Source of the DNA: Cyanophora paradoxa
Lineage: Eukaryota > Glaucocystophyceae > Cyanophorales > Cyanophoraceae
Assembly: GCA_004431415.1 (NCBI GenBank)
Contig: QPMI01000180.1
Span: 1 to 64,000 of the forward strand
Reading direction: 5' to 3'
Length of the DNA stretch: 64,000 nucleotides
Position numbers and translations under genes: made by a program. The notes below the pieces were generated by a model. That model searched no databases and was not told where the DNA came from. It saw only the letters and a list, made by a program, of their open reading frames with translations. Positions 11,451 through 24,295 of the stretch are shown here, one piece after another; the first letter of the stretch is position 1; the number at the start of each line of letters is the position of its first letter.

Positions 11451-14400
11451 ATGGAACCGACAGGGCCACGCGGACGGGCCCGCCGCTGCCCGCGCAGCGG
11501 CCGGCCGCTGCGCGGGCCTAGGCCTGCGGCTGCCGTTGCAGCGGCATCCGCCCGCGGCGTCCTGTTCCTCGCGGCTGTGCTCAGCGCGGTGTGCCTCGCG
11601 GCCGTGGCCGCGGCGACGGCGACGGGATCTGCGCCCCATCGCAAGGCCGGCCCGGTGCGCATGCGGCGCTCGGCCTGCGCTTCGCCCCGAGTGTACGCAT
11701 ACAGGGCCGAACTGACGCCCCGCGGCCTAACGGCGAGCAGCATGCGCCGGCGCGGGCCTCGCGGCATGCGGCGTACGCGCATGACGCGCGGGCTCACCGC
11801 CTGCCGCGCGCCGAGGCGGGCGACGCGACGCGGCACCCCCGCAAGGCCCGCCACCCGCTCCCTGTCCCCAGGAGCCGCCCCCGGCTGAGCCGGCGCGGCG
11901 CAGATCTTCCTTCTGAGCCACACGATCGACACGGAGGCGGCCCCTGCGCTGGGCCACCACCGCGCCCTGGGCCTCCCCGCCCCCCGCGCCGTCCACGGCC
12001 GCCCCCACAAGAGCCACAGCCCGTCACCCTCCTCCTCCTCCGCCGCCCGCGCCAGTGCCTACTTCGTGCGTTTCTGAGCGTTCCCCCGCCTTAAGCATCG
12101 CCCCAGCGAGCTCGGGCACAGGTTCATATGCAGGCGGGACTGGCGGAGACGGAACGGCGCGCCGCGGAGGCCTGCATCGGGGCAAGCCTCGCGACCTACG
12201 TTCCCCACAACACGTACCTCGTCCCGCTTGACCCCGCCGCCGCCGCCCGCGCCACGTGCGTCGTACCCCTCTCCCCGACCCCTGTACCCCCTTGCCCCTT
12301 GCATCCGATTCGTATCCCCGTCCGCACTCAACATGAACCCCGCTCCAGTCCTACTACCCCAACTTACCTCGCTTCCTGTACCCCCTCCCTCTCCCTCCTT
12401 TTCACGTACCCCTCGCGAACCCTCCTCCCTTCCACCTCCCCCCGCGCGCCCCCCCCCTCCCCCCCCTCTGGGTTTACCTTCTTCTGCCCTGTTCCTTCCC
12501 CCCAACTCTTCCCCCTCCCCTCCCCTTCCTCTCCCCCCCCCCCCCCCCCCTAGGCCTCTTCCCTTCCGCGCCCATCTCACCCTTTGCCTCCGCTCCTCTC
12601 GCAGGGCGTGCCCCGGGGTGCTGTGGGTGGACGCGATGCACCCCGCCCACAAGCTGCACCGCGCCGCCGACGCCGTCCCCGGCCTCGCCCCCTTCTATGA
12701 GGTCGCCTTCGCCTCCGCCGCCGGTCCCTTCGCAGACTCCCCCGAAGCCGGCGCCGCCGTCGGTGCGCCCTCCTCCTCATCCGTTCCCTTTCCGTGGCTG
12801 ACCGGCGCGGCAGAGGAGCTGCGGACAGCGCTGAAGGCGGCGGGCGTGGCGGCGAGCGTGAAGCAGGGCTTCGGGGCGCACGCGCGCGTCTCCTTCGACC
12901 CTGCCGCCGTCGACGCCGCCGCCCTCGCCGACCTCCTCGCCGAGCAGGTGCCGGCCCCCTCCACAGTCCCCCCCCCCCAACCCCCCACCCCCCCCCCCAA
13001 CCCCCATCGCTCTCCACCCATTCTTCCCGTTCATCCCCTCCCCCACACCCTCCCCCGCTCCCACACACCTGTCCTCTCCCTTCTCCCTCCCTCCCCTCTC
13101 CTCCGCCCTCCTCCGCCTTCTCCCTCCCTTCCCCTTCCTTCCCCTTTTTCCCCTCCCCCTTCCCCTTCCCCTTCCCTCCTTCCCTCCCCCCCCGGCTTCC
13201 CCTCTCTCCCCCCCCCTTTCTCCCTCCCCTCTCCACCTCGTCCCATACAGCCCACTGCACCCCACCCCCAGCCTCCCTCCATCCCCCTCCCCTGCCCCCT
13301 CCCCTCTCCATCCCCCTCTTCCTCCTTCCTCTCCTCTTTCCTTCCTCTTCTCCCTTTTTTTCCTCTTCCCCTCTCCTCCTTCCCCATCCCCCACTTCTTC
13401 TCCCCTTCCCCCCATTCCCCTTCTCCCGCCCTCCCCCCCCCCCCCCCCCGGTCCCCGACTCACCTTGCCCCGCCCCACCCGCCGTGTGGTAGCCGCTGGT
13501 GACGTCGGTGCTGCGGGGGGCCGTGGCGCGGCCGCTGGACTACTTCGCGGCGCGCGTCCTCCAGTCGGGCACGGACGCCGTCGGCGCCGCCAGCACGCCC
13601 CTCTACGACCTCGGCCCGCCCCCGCCTCCCGCCCCCGCCGGCCACTCTAGATCCGGCCCCCCCCCCCCCCCCCCCCCTCCTCACCTTGGCGGGCAGGGCT
13701 GGACGGGACGGGCGAGGTCGTCGCTGTGCTGGACGACGGCGTGGACTTTGACCACTGCTTCTTCGCGGAGGACGGCTGGGAGGCCTCGGGCCGGACGCCG
13801 GCGGAGGTGGCCGCGGAGCTCGCCGCGCCGGACGCCGCCCGCCGCAAGCTCGTCGCCCGCCAGCTCCTCGTCGACCGCGAGGACACGCCCGTGCGCGCGC
13901 GCCCCTCCGCTGGCGTCGCCGGCCGTGAAATCTGAGCGCCCCGCGCGCCAGGACTACGAGCTCCTGTACCACGGCACGGCCGCCGCGAGCGTCATCGCCG
14001 GCTGCCCCTCCGCCAACTGGCCCGTCGCCGCCGAGCGCGACGCCATGGCGCGCCCCCCCTCCCCCCCTCCCCTTCCCCCTTCCTCCCCCTTCTCCCCCCC
14101 CCCTCCCCCCCTCCCCCCGCCTCCACTCCAGCTCCTTCCCCTGATCGCTTCGCCGCGCCAGGCAAAGCACTGCGGCGTTGCACGCGGCGCAAAGCTATTC
14201 GTGCAGGGCGTCGGGACCGGGTCGGGCAGCCTGGTGCGCCCTGCCTTGCCGGTCCCGTGCGGGGCGGGCCGGCGGCCGACGGGGCTGCCTTGCAGGACAT
14301 TCCCGCGGACCTCATCGGCAAGGCCCTTGCGCCGGCGTACGAGGCCGGCGTGCGCATCCACTCCAACTCGGTGCGCCTCCTTCGAGGCCTCGCATTCGAA

Positions 14401-17400
14401 CTCGCGCCCCCTTCATTCAAACTCCGCGCCGACTCGCCGGGGGCAGTGGGGCTCGTCGAAGCCCGGCGAAGAGCAGTTCTACACGCCGACCAGCGCCCAG
14501 TTCGACTTCTTCGCGTGGCTCAACAAGGACTTCCTCCCCGTCTTCGCCGCGTGCGCCTCCCCGCGGCCGGCTCCCGCGCGCGGCCGCTGGCGTCCGCTCC
14601 GGCCCCCGACAGGCGAGGGGCGCGTGCAGGGGCAACGAGGGGTTTGGCGGGACGCCCAGGACGATCGGCTCCCCCGGTGCGAGCCGCTCGACGCCAGCGC
14701 TGGCTTGCCGCGAGTGCGCCGCTGATGCCGCCCGCCGCGCAGCGTCGGTGAGTGGCGCCGCCCCAGTCGGCTGCAGCGCGCGCTGAAGCGTCGACGTCGC
14801 CCCTCGCCACCGACCCGCTCGCCAGTCCAAGAACGGGTGCGCGATTTCGTCCTGGGCCGAGAAGTTTGCGCACGGCTGACGGGGGCCGGGCGGGGAACCG
14901 AAGGCTCGCGGTGGCGGCGGCGATGAGCTCGCGCCGCTCCTTCGCGAGCTCCTTCCCCTTCGAGATCATCACGGGCGCCGAACCCAACATGGCCAGGATC
15001 GACGCGGCAAGCTGCGCGGCGACGGGGCTGCCGCTGGGCCACCCCGACACGCCGTGCCCCGGCACGGACGGCTGCTGCGCCGACTCCATCTCCAGCGACG
15101 CCAAGGGAGACTGGAGGACGGTGCGATGCCGCGCGGCCGCCCTCGATCGCGATCGATGGATCTCGAGGCGGGGCGCCGGGCGGCAGGTGGTGCGGGACTG
15201 GTGGGCGGCCTTCAACGAGACGAGCGAGGCGGACCTGGCGTACTACTCGAGCCGCGGGCCGGCCTTCGACGGCCGCAGCCGCCCCAACATCGCCGGGTGC
15301 CCCACCCCGAGCTCGAGCCCGCCCCCGTGTCGGCCCCCGCAGCCGCCGCCGCTGCCGGCAGAGCGCTCACCGCTTCGGGCGGCGGCGCAGGATCGGGACC
15401 TACGTCGTGGCCGCCAGGGCCGACTCGAACTTCACCTTTCCGGGGCAGTGCGGCTTCTGTGCGCCCCGGCCCGGCCCGGCTGCGTGGCACGGCCCCGCGC
15501 CCTGCTCTGTTCGCTCACTCCAAACGACGCGCGCGCGCGGCAGACGGGCCGAGGGCGGACGCGAGCGTGGTCGGGAGCAGCATCCCCGCCCTGGAGACCT
15601 TCACTGGTTCGCGATCGATTGCAGTGGCTTTCGATTGCTTCGAGTTTCTTGATTTAATTTGATTTCCATGCTCTGCGATTGCGACGCAAAGGCACCAGCG
15701 CGGCCACCCCGACAAGTGCGGCTCCCTTCAACAATTGCTTTTGAGCAGATGAAGCTTCCTCCGTCCCCCTGATCGCGACCACCGTGCTGCAGTCTCCGGC
15801 GCCGCGGCGCTCGTTCGGCAGTACTTCCGCGACGTGAGGCGGAGCCCCGGCGCGCGCTCTAGCTGCCGCACCGCTGACCTTCTCCTCGGATCCAGGGCTT
15901 CTACCCCGGGGGCAGCAGCGGCTCGGGCCCCTCGATCAGCGCCTCCGCTTCGCTCGTCAAGGTCCGCATAACGCTCTAATATTTTAATGGCTCCGCCGCC
16001 TCCAGCCAAGGCGGCGCCGCGCCTTTGACGGCCCCCGCACACGCAGGCGGTGCTCCTCAACGCGGCGCGCCCCCTCGCGGGCGTCCAGCGGCCCGGGTAC
16101 TCCTCGGAGCGCGGCTTCTTCCCCCCCACGCCGGCGAGGGCCGGCGAGCCGAACTTCGACAGCGGCTTCGGGCTGCCGGTGCTGACGCGGGCCCTCTTCT
16201 TTGAGGGCGCCAGCTCCCGCAACCTCACCTTCTTCGAGCGCAACGTCACAGCGAGTGACGCCGGCGCCGTCCACGGGGTGCGCGCGCCGTCGCCTGCCGG
16301 ACAGCCCGCCTGCCTGCTCGAAGTGACGCGCCTGCTCCCCGCGCGCGCCGACAGTTCACCGTCAAGATCGCCAACCCCGCCGAGGAGCTGCGCGTCACGC
16401 TCGTGTACGCCGACTACCCCGCCTTCGGGTGCGCAGCCCGCGGCGAGCTCAAGCAATCGCAATGGGCGCCCCGCTGAGCGGCCGGCGGCAGCTCGGCGGC
16501 GATCGCGCTGGTGAACGACCTCGACCTCGCGGCCTCGGTCGACGGCGGCCCCGCGCGGCACCCGAACGGGCTCGGCGGGCCGGACGCTCTCAATAACGAG
16601 GAGGCCATCACGCTCCCCGCCGCCGACCTGCACGCCGGCGCCCTCGTCCACATCAACGTCACCGTGCGAGGACACGCCGCTTTAATTCGATTCCATTCCG
16701 CCCGTCCCGGCCACCCCTGACAGGGGCCGCCCGGCCGGGGCCAGGTCCGCAGCATGCGCTCGCCCGACGCGGCCGGCCCGCTCCTCTACACCCTCGTCGT
16801 CACCGGCGTGCGCTCGGGGGGCCTCCAGGGCTCGCGGCCTCCAGTCGGGCTCAAATCGCGCGCGCCCCGCGCAGGGCTTCCTCCGGGAGGACGCCGCGGC
16901 GCTGGGGGCGGACCTCGTCGCCCCCGCCGGCGCCGGCCCCAGCGTCGTCCCCTACGTCCGCCTCGCCCCCACGGGGCCCGAGGAGGCCACGGAGCTCGCC
17001 CACCCCTACTGGGGCCGCAAGCACTTCGACGCGTGCGCCCCGCCCCGCCCCTCTCCGCTCGCTCGCCGCTCGCTGAGCGGCTCGAGCGCGCCGCGCGCTG
17101 CAGGCTGGGCCAGGACGTACTCTTCGCCGTCGAGCGGCCCCCGGCCGACCTCACCGGCGCCCGCATCGCCCTCGTGCGCCCCAAGCGAGCCCCGGCCGGC
17201 CGGCCCCGCTCCAGATCCCCGTCTCAGCCGTGTGTGTTGCAGACGTGCGCGGTGGCGGCGCCGGCGGCCAACGCGAGCGCCTCGACGACCCGCCCCGCCT
17301 CGGGCTGCGTCCAGGCCGGCCTCGTCTACGCCTCCTACGCCCTGTCCGCCCCCGCCCCGCCCCGCCCCGTCCCGTCCCGGGCCAGCTCGCCGCCTGCTCA

Positions 17401-20400
17401 AGGCCTCGGGCAGGGACACGCTGCAGCAGGAGACTGCGGCCGACGGCGTAACGGTCTGGTGCGTCCCCCCACCCCCCCTTCCCCCCCCCTTCCCCCCCCC
17501 TTCCCCTCCCCCTTCCCCCCCCTTCCCCCCCCCCCCCCCCCCCCCCCACACACACACACCCCTCCTCAATCAAGATTGACGCGGGGGCGGTGCAGGCGGA
17601 TCGACGCGAAGTTCGTCGCGTGCTGGCCCACGGGCGTCCTCCGCCTCGACCTTGTCGGGCCCGACCGCGCCCTTCTCGGCCCCGGCGCTCCCTTCGAGCT
17701 CCAGTTCGTCGGCAGTGCGCGCCGCCCGCCCTCCCCCTCGCCCGGCGGCCCGACCCGCTGCTGCCTCCCTGGCACGCGCGTGCACACACTCAGGCCGCCC
17801 GCGCGCAGAGCCGGCGGCCGAGTGGCGCGCGCGGATGGACTTCGACCTTCCGCGCGGCTTCCACGGGTTCGAGAGCTCGGCCGGCGACCCCCTCTTCTAC
17901 ATCGCGCAGCTCGAGGGTTCGCACGCGACCTCCTCGCCCCCTCTCCAAGCCCTCTCATTCTGGCCCATGGACGGCCGACGCGCCCCCGCGTGCGCAGAGG
18001 TGAGCATCCTGGCGAGCGCGGAGCCGTCCTGGCAGTGCCCCTTCGCCGCCTACCGCGCGATGCCCGCCGGCGACCTCGTCCAGGCGCGCCCCCCCGCCCC
18101 CCGGGCCCCTCGTCCCAGGGACGCCTCCTTCCGATCCCGAAGCCGACTTAGCTTGAGCGCGCCGCCCCCGCACGCAGCTCGCCGGCCCGGGGCTCTGGTC
18201 GCAGGCGAGCGCGTGGGCGACGCTCGAAGTGGTCGACGAGGATCTGGGCCTCAACCAGCGCCGCTTCCGCGTGGCGCCGGCGGCCGCCCTCGCCAACCGC
18301 CCGTGGCGCGCCTTCGCCGCCGTCGCGCTCGACAAGGCGCACCCTGACTACCCCGCGTCCGCGCCCCGCCCCGCCCGCCCCCCGGCCCCCTTCCCGTCGC
18401 TCTCTCGTACGCTTAGCGCTGGTGTGCGGGGGCCGGGGGCAGGTTCGCGGCGGCCGAGCACATCGACTTCGTGCTCTTCGACCGGTTCGGGTCGTCGTCG
18501 AGCCTCTCCTTCCAGTGTGCGTCCGCCCCATGGCCGCCGCCGCCGCCGCACGCCCTCCTGGTACCGCTGGCTCACGCGTGGGGGCAGACATGGCGCCGCC
18601 CTCGGTGCTGGCCTCCGCGGTGAAGTACGCGGCGGATGCGCGCGCCGCCGTCGCCGCCAACGATACCGGTGCGCCCCCCTGCCGCTTCCCCCCGGCACCG
18701 CCCCCGGGTTCCGTTCCGAGCCCTGGGCTTCCCCGCCGGCAGCCGCGCTGCGGGCCCTGCCGCTTGCGTGCGCGGCGGCGCCCTTCGCCTCCGCCTCGTT
18801 CGAGCTGCGGACGGAGGTGCTCCCGGAGCTGGAGGCGAGCGGGGCCTTCGCCCCGGGGCCGGGGACGGTGGCGAACCGGAGCGAGGAGGTGCGGTGCAGC
18901 TGGGCCGGCCTGCCCGACGACGCCGCCTTCGGCCGCTCCTTCATCGCCCTAAGTGCGGCCCCCGCGCCCCGCCGCGCCCGCCCCGCACGCGCCCGGCGAG
19001 GGCGCCGCGCAGTGTCCGTGGACGCCCTCGCCGAGGGCGCGAACGAGACGGTGCTGGGCGGCAGCCTGCGGGCGCGGGCCTTCCCCGCCGGCCCTGCCTT
19101 CAACCCCCAGACCACCGCCTTCAAGCCCATCTCGACCCCCGCGGGTGCGCCCGGCCCGGCCGGCGCCCCTGCCCCGCGCCCCCCGCGCCGCGCGACGAGC
19201 GGCGTGCGGGGGCGGCAGGTCGGCGCGCTTCGGCCTCGCGTGTCTCCCGAAGGGCCGCTACGCCTGCGCCGTCGTCCTGCAGCAGGCCCCCGCCTCCTCC
19301 TTCAGGTGCGCCCCTGGCCACCCGCCCCCGCCCCCGCCCCGCCCCGCCCCGCCCCCGCCCCGCCCTGCAGCCGATCGCGCTCGGCCGGCGGGCGGCAGGT
19401 TCGGGGCGATACGAATGGGGGAGGAGGACGCGGCGAGCTGGGCGGTCGACCGCGGCTCCGTCGACGCGCTTGTCTACGGGCAGGTCCGCAGCCGCCAGAG
19501 AACTCGCACGCGGCACTCTTTCTATTTTGATAATTTCGTCTAAATGGCGGCGCATGCGCAGTGCCCCGACGTGGCCGCCTTCGACGTTTCCGACGCTGGC
19601 AGCCTCCTCTTCTCCGGCGCCGGTGCGCATGCACGCGCGCCGCCAGCCGCCCCCCTGCAAAGCCCGCTGCCTCGCCGCCCCGCCCGACGCACCGCGCGGG
19701 CCAGGCGCCAGGCCGGCTCGCCTCGAGACGCGCTACAACGCGACCGACGCGCCGGATGTGCTGCGCTGCGCGCTGTCGATCCCGGGCGGGCTCGACTCCT
19801 GTTACACAAAAGGGCTCTTCGGCGGGACTATTATCTCCGAGCGGGTGCTCGGGCGCCGCGCGCCCCGCGCGCCGCCCTCGGCCCACCGCCCCGCCCCGGC
19901 AGGTCGGCTTCTACTCCGGCGATGCAATCCAGAAGTTCGAGAGGCTGGTGCGCCGGGCTGACTTCCGAAGCGTTCTGACGCGCAGCCATACCGCTAGCCG
20001 CTACTGTAGCTGAGTGCCCTCCGACGCAGAAGGCGGCTGCGGAGCCGGCGTACAAGACGCCGGCCTACGGGCCGCTGCCGCTGAAGCTCTCCCTGACGAA
20101 CGAAGCGATTGGGAGCGAGGCCCTCGTCGAATACCCCTTCAACATCACGGTGCCGAGTACCCTCCGGCTCCCCGCTCCCCCGCCCCTCATCCCCCCCCCG
20201 AAAAAAAACTTCCCCTCCTCCTTCCCGCACCCCGGCCGCGGCTCGCCTCCTGGAGCTCACGCCGAGCTCGCGTCCCCGGGCAGGGCTACCTGGCCGACGC
20301 CGCCGCGGCCACCGGTGCCGCGGCGCACCCGCCCGGTGCCCTGCCCCCCATGGTCGCCTGCGGCCTCTTCGCCTACCCCTCCTTTCTCGCGAGTGCGCGC

Positions 20401-23400
20401 CGAGCCTGTGCCCCGCCTGCGCCGCGCCGTACTTGACTCTAGGGGACGGCTGCTGCAGCGTCGCCGCCGAGCCGGTTCAAGACGTCCAGCGACTTCTTCG
20501 TGGTGCAGCCGCGCTTTCTCCACGACCCCGAGACCCTCGAATTCGTGCGCCGCGCTCCGCCTCGGACTCGAATTTCGCAAAGTCGCATCGCGCGAGCTTG
20601 CGCACGCTCGCAGAGCCCCGGGGACTTCGTCGCGTTCGGCCCGCCGCCCGTTCCAGGCGCGCCGACCTCTCCCGCCCGCGGCCTTTCATCGCGCCTTCTC
20701 ACGTGGAAGCCGGCTCGCCTCCGCAGTCTGCGAGGAGGTGATGCAGCGGCTTCAGTGCGACGTCTGCGCCGCAATGGTGCGCGGCTGCGCGGCGACGGGG
20801 CCGGCTGGGCGACCCTGAAGCTTGACGCCGGCGCGCAGCTGCAGCGGCCGTGGCAGCTCGGCCCGCTCGAGCCGCAGCGCATCTGCGCCTCCATCACCGC
20901 CGCCGCCGCCTCCGACGCTGGCCCCGGTGCGCCCTGCCCGCGGCCGGCCGCGCCGTTGGCCCCGAGCAGCGCTGATCAGGGCCTGCTGCGGGCAGGCGCG
21001 CTGCTGGCGGCGCTGCTGCCGCCCTCCCCTCCGTCCGACCTCGCCGTCCGCAAGTGCGCGCACCGGGGCCGCCTGCATGCATAAATGGAAGCCTCCAGCT
21101 CGAGCCGACCCCGGCCCCGGCCCCGCCCGCCCGCAGGCTCTTCGCGATGTTTGTGGCGGCGGGCCACGCGAACGGGTCGGACCCGGCGGTCGCCTCGCCG
21201 GCGCACCCCTGCAGGAGCCTCGCAGCCGCCCGCTCCGCCGAGCACGCCGCGGCCTGCGCGCCCTTCCTCCGCTGGGTCCGCCCCCCGCCGGCGCCCCGCC
21301 TTTGCCGCTGCCTCCTGGCGGGCCGCCTCACGGGCCTCGCACAGGCGGACGCTGTCGCCGGGCGCCTCTTCGCCCCCGCCTGCGAGGAGCTCGCCGCCTC
21401 CGCCCTCTTCGGTGCCCTCTCCTACATCTCCCCTCCTCCGGCTCCTGCGGGTCTCGGCCGACGCGCACGCCGCTACCGTGCAGACGTCGAGGGCTGGAGG
21501 CGGCTGGCGGGCGGGGCGGAGTACGCCCTGAACGCGACGACCTCCCCCGCCTTCGCCGCCCACCTGCGGCTCGCCCCCCTGCCAGCCCTGCTCTCCCATT
21601 CGCCTCTAAAAGACCCCACAGGAGCGCGTGCACGAACAACGTCCTCGCCAACCGCTCCGGTGCGCCGGCTCCTCTACCACCGCTCTTTCTCGTTTTCGCT
21701 AATTTCGCGCTCGCTTCTCGCTTCTCGCGTGCGCAGGCGACGGGTGCGCTTCTCTCCGTCTCTGCCGCGAAGTCAAGCCCGCCGTCTGAGCGCGGGCTCG
21801 CGGGACGGCAGCGCCGTGTGCAAGGCGTCCCCCGGGGTCGTCGGCGGCCTCCTGAAGCGGTCGACTGAGCTCGCCGCCGAGCCGGCGCCCCTCGGCCCCG
21901 TCACAGTCCGCCCTCCCGCGCTCGTCCCCTTGATTCCGTGAATCGGCGAATGAGACTCGTTCCCTCGCAGGTGCACATCACGTACCCGATGGAGAGCCCG
22001 GAGGCCTGCCGCGCCTTGTCCGCCGCCTTTTCACCTTGTCGCTTTGTCCGCCGCGCCACCGCCGACCTCTCGGGCTCTGCAGCGCGGGGGCGCAAGACGC
22101 CGAGAACTTCGCCGCCGCGGCGGTGGAGGCGCTGCGGGCCTCCGACGCCGCCGCCGGCGCCTCCAGCCTCGCCTCGCAGGTCCGCGCCCTTCGTGATCAT
22201 CCGCCCCTTCGAGCGAGCGGGCGCGCCGCGCAGGTGGCCGCCTCGCGCCCCGAGTGCTTCGTCGACGCGTGCGGCGCCCGCCTGCCGCTGCCGCCCGTCG
22301 GCGCCGGCCTGCCGCCGCTGAGCCGCGCGGCGCCGCCGGCCGCCCACGCCGCCGTCCGGGTGCGGCTCTCGGCGGGCCGAAGGAGGGCGACCCGGCGCCG
22401 GGGGCGCTGGCGGGGCGCTGCGGGCGGGGGCGTGCCGCTGGGGAGGCTCGCCGGGGCCTGGAGCTCGCCGTGCCGGCCTTCCGCGGGGCCAACCGCACGC
22501 TCCTCCCCGGCGGCCGCGTCCGCTACACCGCCACCAAGGCGCGCCCCTCCGCGGGCGCGGCCGCGTCGGGGCGCGCTGGCGCTGACCGCCGGGCGTGCCT
22601 GCAGGTCTTCGAGACGGTGCGGGTGCAGCCGGCGGTGCTGCTCTTCCCCGTGCCCCCACCGCCCTCGGCGCGCGCCTCGGCGGCGGCGGCGGCGCGCGAG
22701 CGCAAGTGCGCGGCGCTGGCGGCGCAGGCGCGGCTCCCCGCGCTGCGGCGGCGGCTGCTGGCGGCCCTCGCGGGCGACGCCGCCGCGCCCGACTTCGACG
22801 CGTCCATGGCGCCGCTCGCCGACCCGCTCGACGGGACCCCCGCCATGGCCGTCGCCTGCGACACCAGCGGCGCCGCGCCGCGCCTCGCCCTCAACCTCAC
22901 CCTCTGGGACAACGTGAACCCGTTCACCGCCCGCAATGCGCGGGGCGTCCCTGCCGGCGGCCTCGTCCCGGGGGCCGACCCCGCCGGCCCGGACGCGGCG
23001 GGGCGGCTCCTGGGGCACCTGTCGGGGCCGGCCTTGCGCGCCTCGCTGCGGCTGCTGGGCCTCGCGGGCCCCGAGGCGGCGGCCGTCGGGCGGGGCGGAC
23101 GCTGCGGAACGTGAGCGTCGCCGGGGAGTTCGTGGAGGAGGGCGGGCGGGCGGGGGCCGCCGACGCCGACGCCCTCGCCCGCGCCGCCGAGGCGAGCGCC
23201 CTCGCAGACCTCGCCGCCCGCCTCCTCGCCGGCACCGTGGCGCGCCCCCTCCCCGCGCCCCCTGCAGCTGGCAGGCCGCCAGCGCGAGCCAGCGCTGAGC
23301 GTCACGGGACCGCAGAACAAGGGCCCGGGGGAGAGCAAGCTGACGGCCGCGTACAACTTCACCCTCACCTTCGCCAACCTCACCGAGGCCGGCGCGCCAC

Positions 23401-24295
23401 GCTCTTCCGAGGCGGCGCTCGCGGTCTCGCCTCTGACTGCTACCGCCGGCGCAGAGTACAACGAGACGCTCGAGGCGCACCCTGCGCCCCTCGGGGCCGC
23501 CCTCGTCCGCGCCCCCTCCGGCCCGCCCCGGGGCCCCGGGCCTCGCCGCGCTGAGGGGCGCCGGGGGCCGGGCGCGCGCAGTGGGCGGACGAGATCTATG
23601 CCCTCCTCGCGTCGCTCCTAAAAGACCGGCCGGCCTGCGCCGCCCGCGGCCGCTGCCTCCGCCCCGAGCAGGCGCGCTGAGCCAAGCCTCCGCCCGGGCC
23701 GGCGTCGCTCCGGAACCGCGGGCTGCAGCCTTACAGTCGGCGCGCAGGACGGGGCGGAGGCGTCGGCGGGGGTGCGGCGGGCGGCGGCGCGGGCGCTGCT
23801 GCAGGAGGCGGGCCCGAGCGGGGCGGAGGCGGTGAGCGCCGTGCGCCTCGCCTGCGGGGCCGACGACGGCTGCGTCGTCGGCGGCCGCGACTTCCAGGTC
23901 CGCTCCCCCCCCCCCCCCCCCTCCCCGCTCCCCCCGCCGCCGCCCCCGCCGCCACCGCCACGGTCCGATTGCTGCTCACTTATTGTGGCCACGTGCTTGC
24001 CTGCGGCGCCGACATCAGGCGCCGAACCTGGCAGCATCGCCGATTGGCGGCTCGGCCCTCCGCACCGGCTCCACCATCGTCGTGCCGTGCGCTTTCCGCC
24101 CGCCCCCTCCCTCGCCCCGCCCCGCCCTGACGCCTCCTGACGTACCCCCGCAGCTCGTCCCCGGAGCTCGCCTCCGGATCCGCTTCGAAGGCGGCGGCCG
24201 CGTCGCTGCAGCTGCTCCTGTCCCTCCTGGCGGCCGCGGCGCCGGTCGCGGTCAGCCTCTGGGCGCGCGAGCACGCCCTTTACCGCTTGCTTTGA
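11451..24295 (+). CDS. Giant secreted or surface subtilisin-like (S8A) serine protease
   Basis: Multi-exon gene. The ATG at 11451 opens exon 1 (11451-11654), which holds a hydrophobic signal segment at residues 37-55 (VLFLAAVLSAVCLAAVAAA). The next exon starts at 11904 in phase. A propeptide-like part follows (ASLATYVPHNTYLVPLDP near 12200, VLWVDAMHPAHKLH near 12630). The catalytic triad is complete: Asp in GEVVAVLDDGVDFDH (13732-13734), His in LYHGTAAASVIAG (13970-13972), Ser in GTSAATP (15697-15699) followed by VSGAAALVRQYFRDV. The landmarks RIHSNS, GNEG and YYSSRGPAFDGRSRPNI are also present. A C-terminal jelly-roll (LRVTLVYADYPAFG, LVNDLDLAASVDGG, YTLVVTG; about 16340-16807) matches KP-43/TagB-type subtilases. 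A phase-0 intron (16808-16874) then continues into about 7 kb of exons with many N-X-S/T sequons and cysteines and no known domain. The last exon ends in a hydrophobic tail. Many introns are pyrimidine tracts. Exon edges after 17 kb are uncertain, and a second gene there is not excluded. Confidence 0.75.
12960..13470 (+). other. Polypyrimidine intron in the subtilase gene
   Basis: About 500 bases almost entirely C and T on the sense strand, ending in an 18-C run (13433-13450). The conserved exons before (LADLLAEQ) and after (LRGAVARPLDYFAARVLQSG) show that it is intronic. Similar C/T introns lie at about 12300-12600, 14046-14150 and 17460-17570. They differ from the short hairpin introns of the other genes. 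Confidence 0.7.
17525..17560 (+). repeat. 23-C homopolymer followed by a (CA)n run
   Basis: A run of 23 C at 17525-17547 is followed by about six CA units, inside a pyrimidine-rich intron of the subtilase gene. Length here may be unreliable because such runs are error-prone in sequencing. Confidence 0.8.
24186..24295 (+). other. C-terminal hydrophobic tail of the subtilase (TM or GPI-signal-like)
   Basis: In the frame ending at the TGA 24293-24295, the last residues read SSPELASGSASKAAAASL, then a hydrophobic run LQLLLSLLAAAAPVAVSLW, then AREHALYRLL. Small residues before a terminal hydrophobic stretch fit a GPI-attachment signal. The short basic tail after it fits a single membrane span better. 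Either way the protein would be held at a membrane. The frame choice is inferred. Confidence 0.45.

Noticed and set aside
11451-24295. Tripeptidyl peptidase II
   Set aside because: It is a very large S8 protease too, but TPPII is cytosolic and has a long insert between Asp and His. Here there is a signal peptide and a KP-43/TagB-type jelly-roll right after the catalytic domain.
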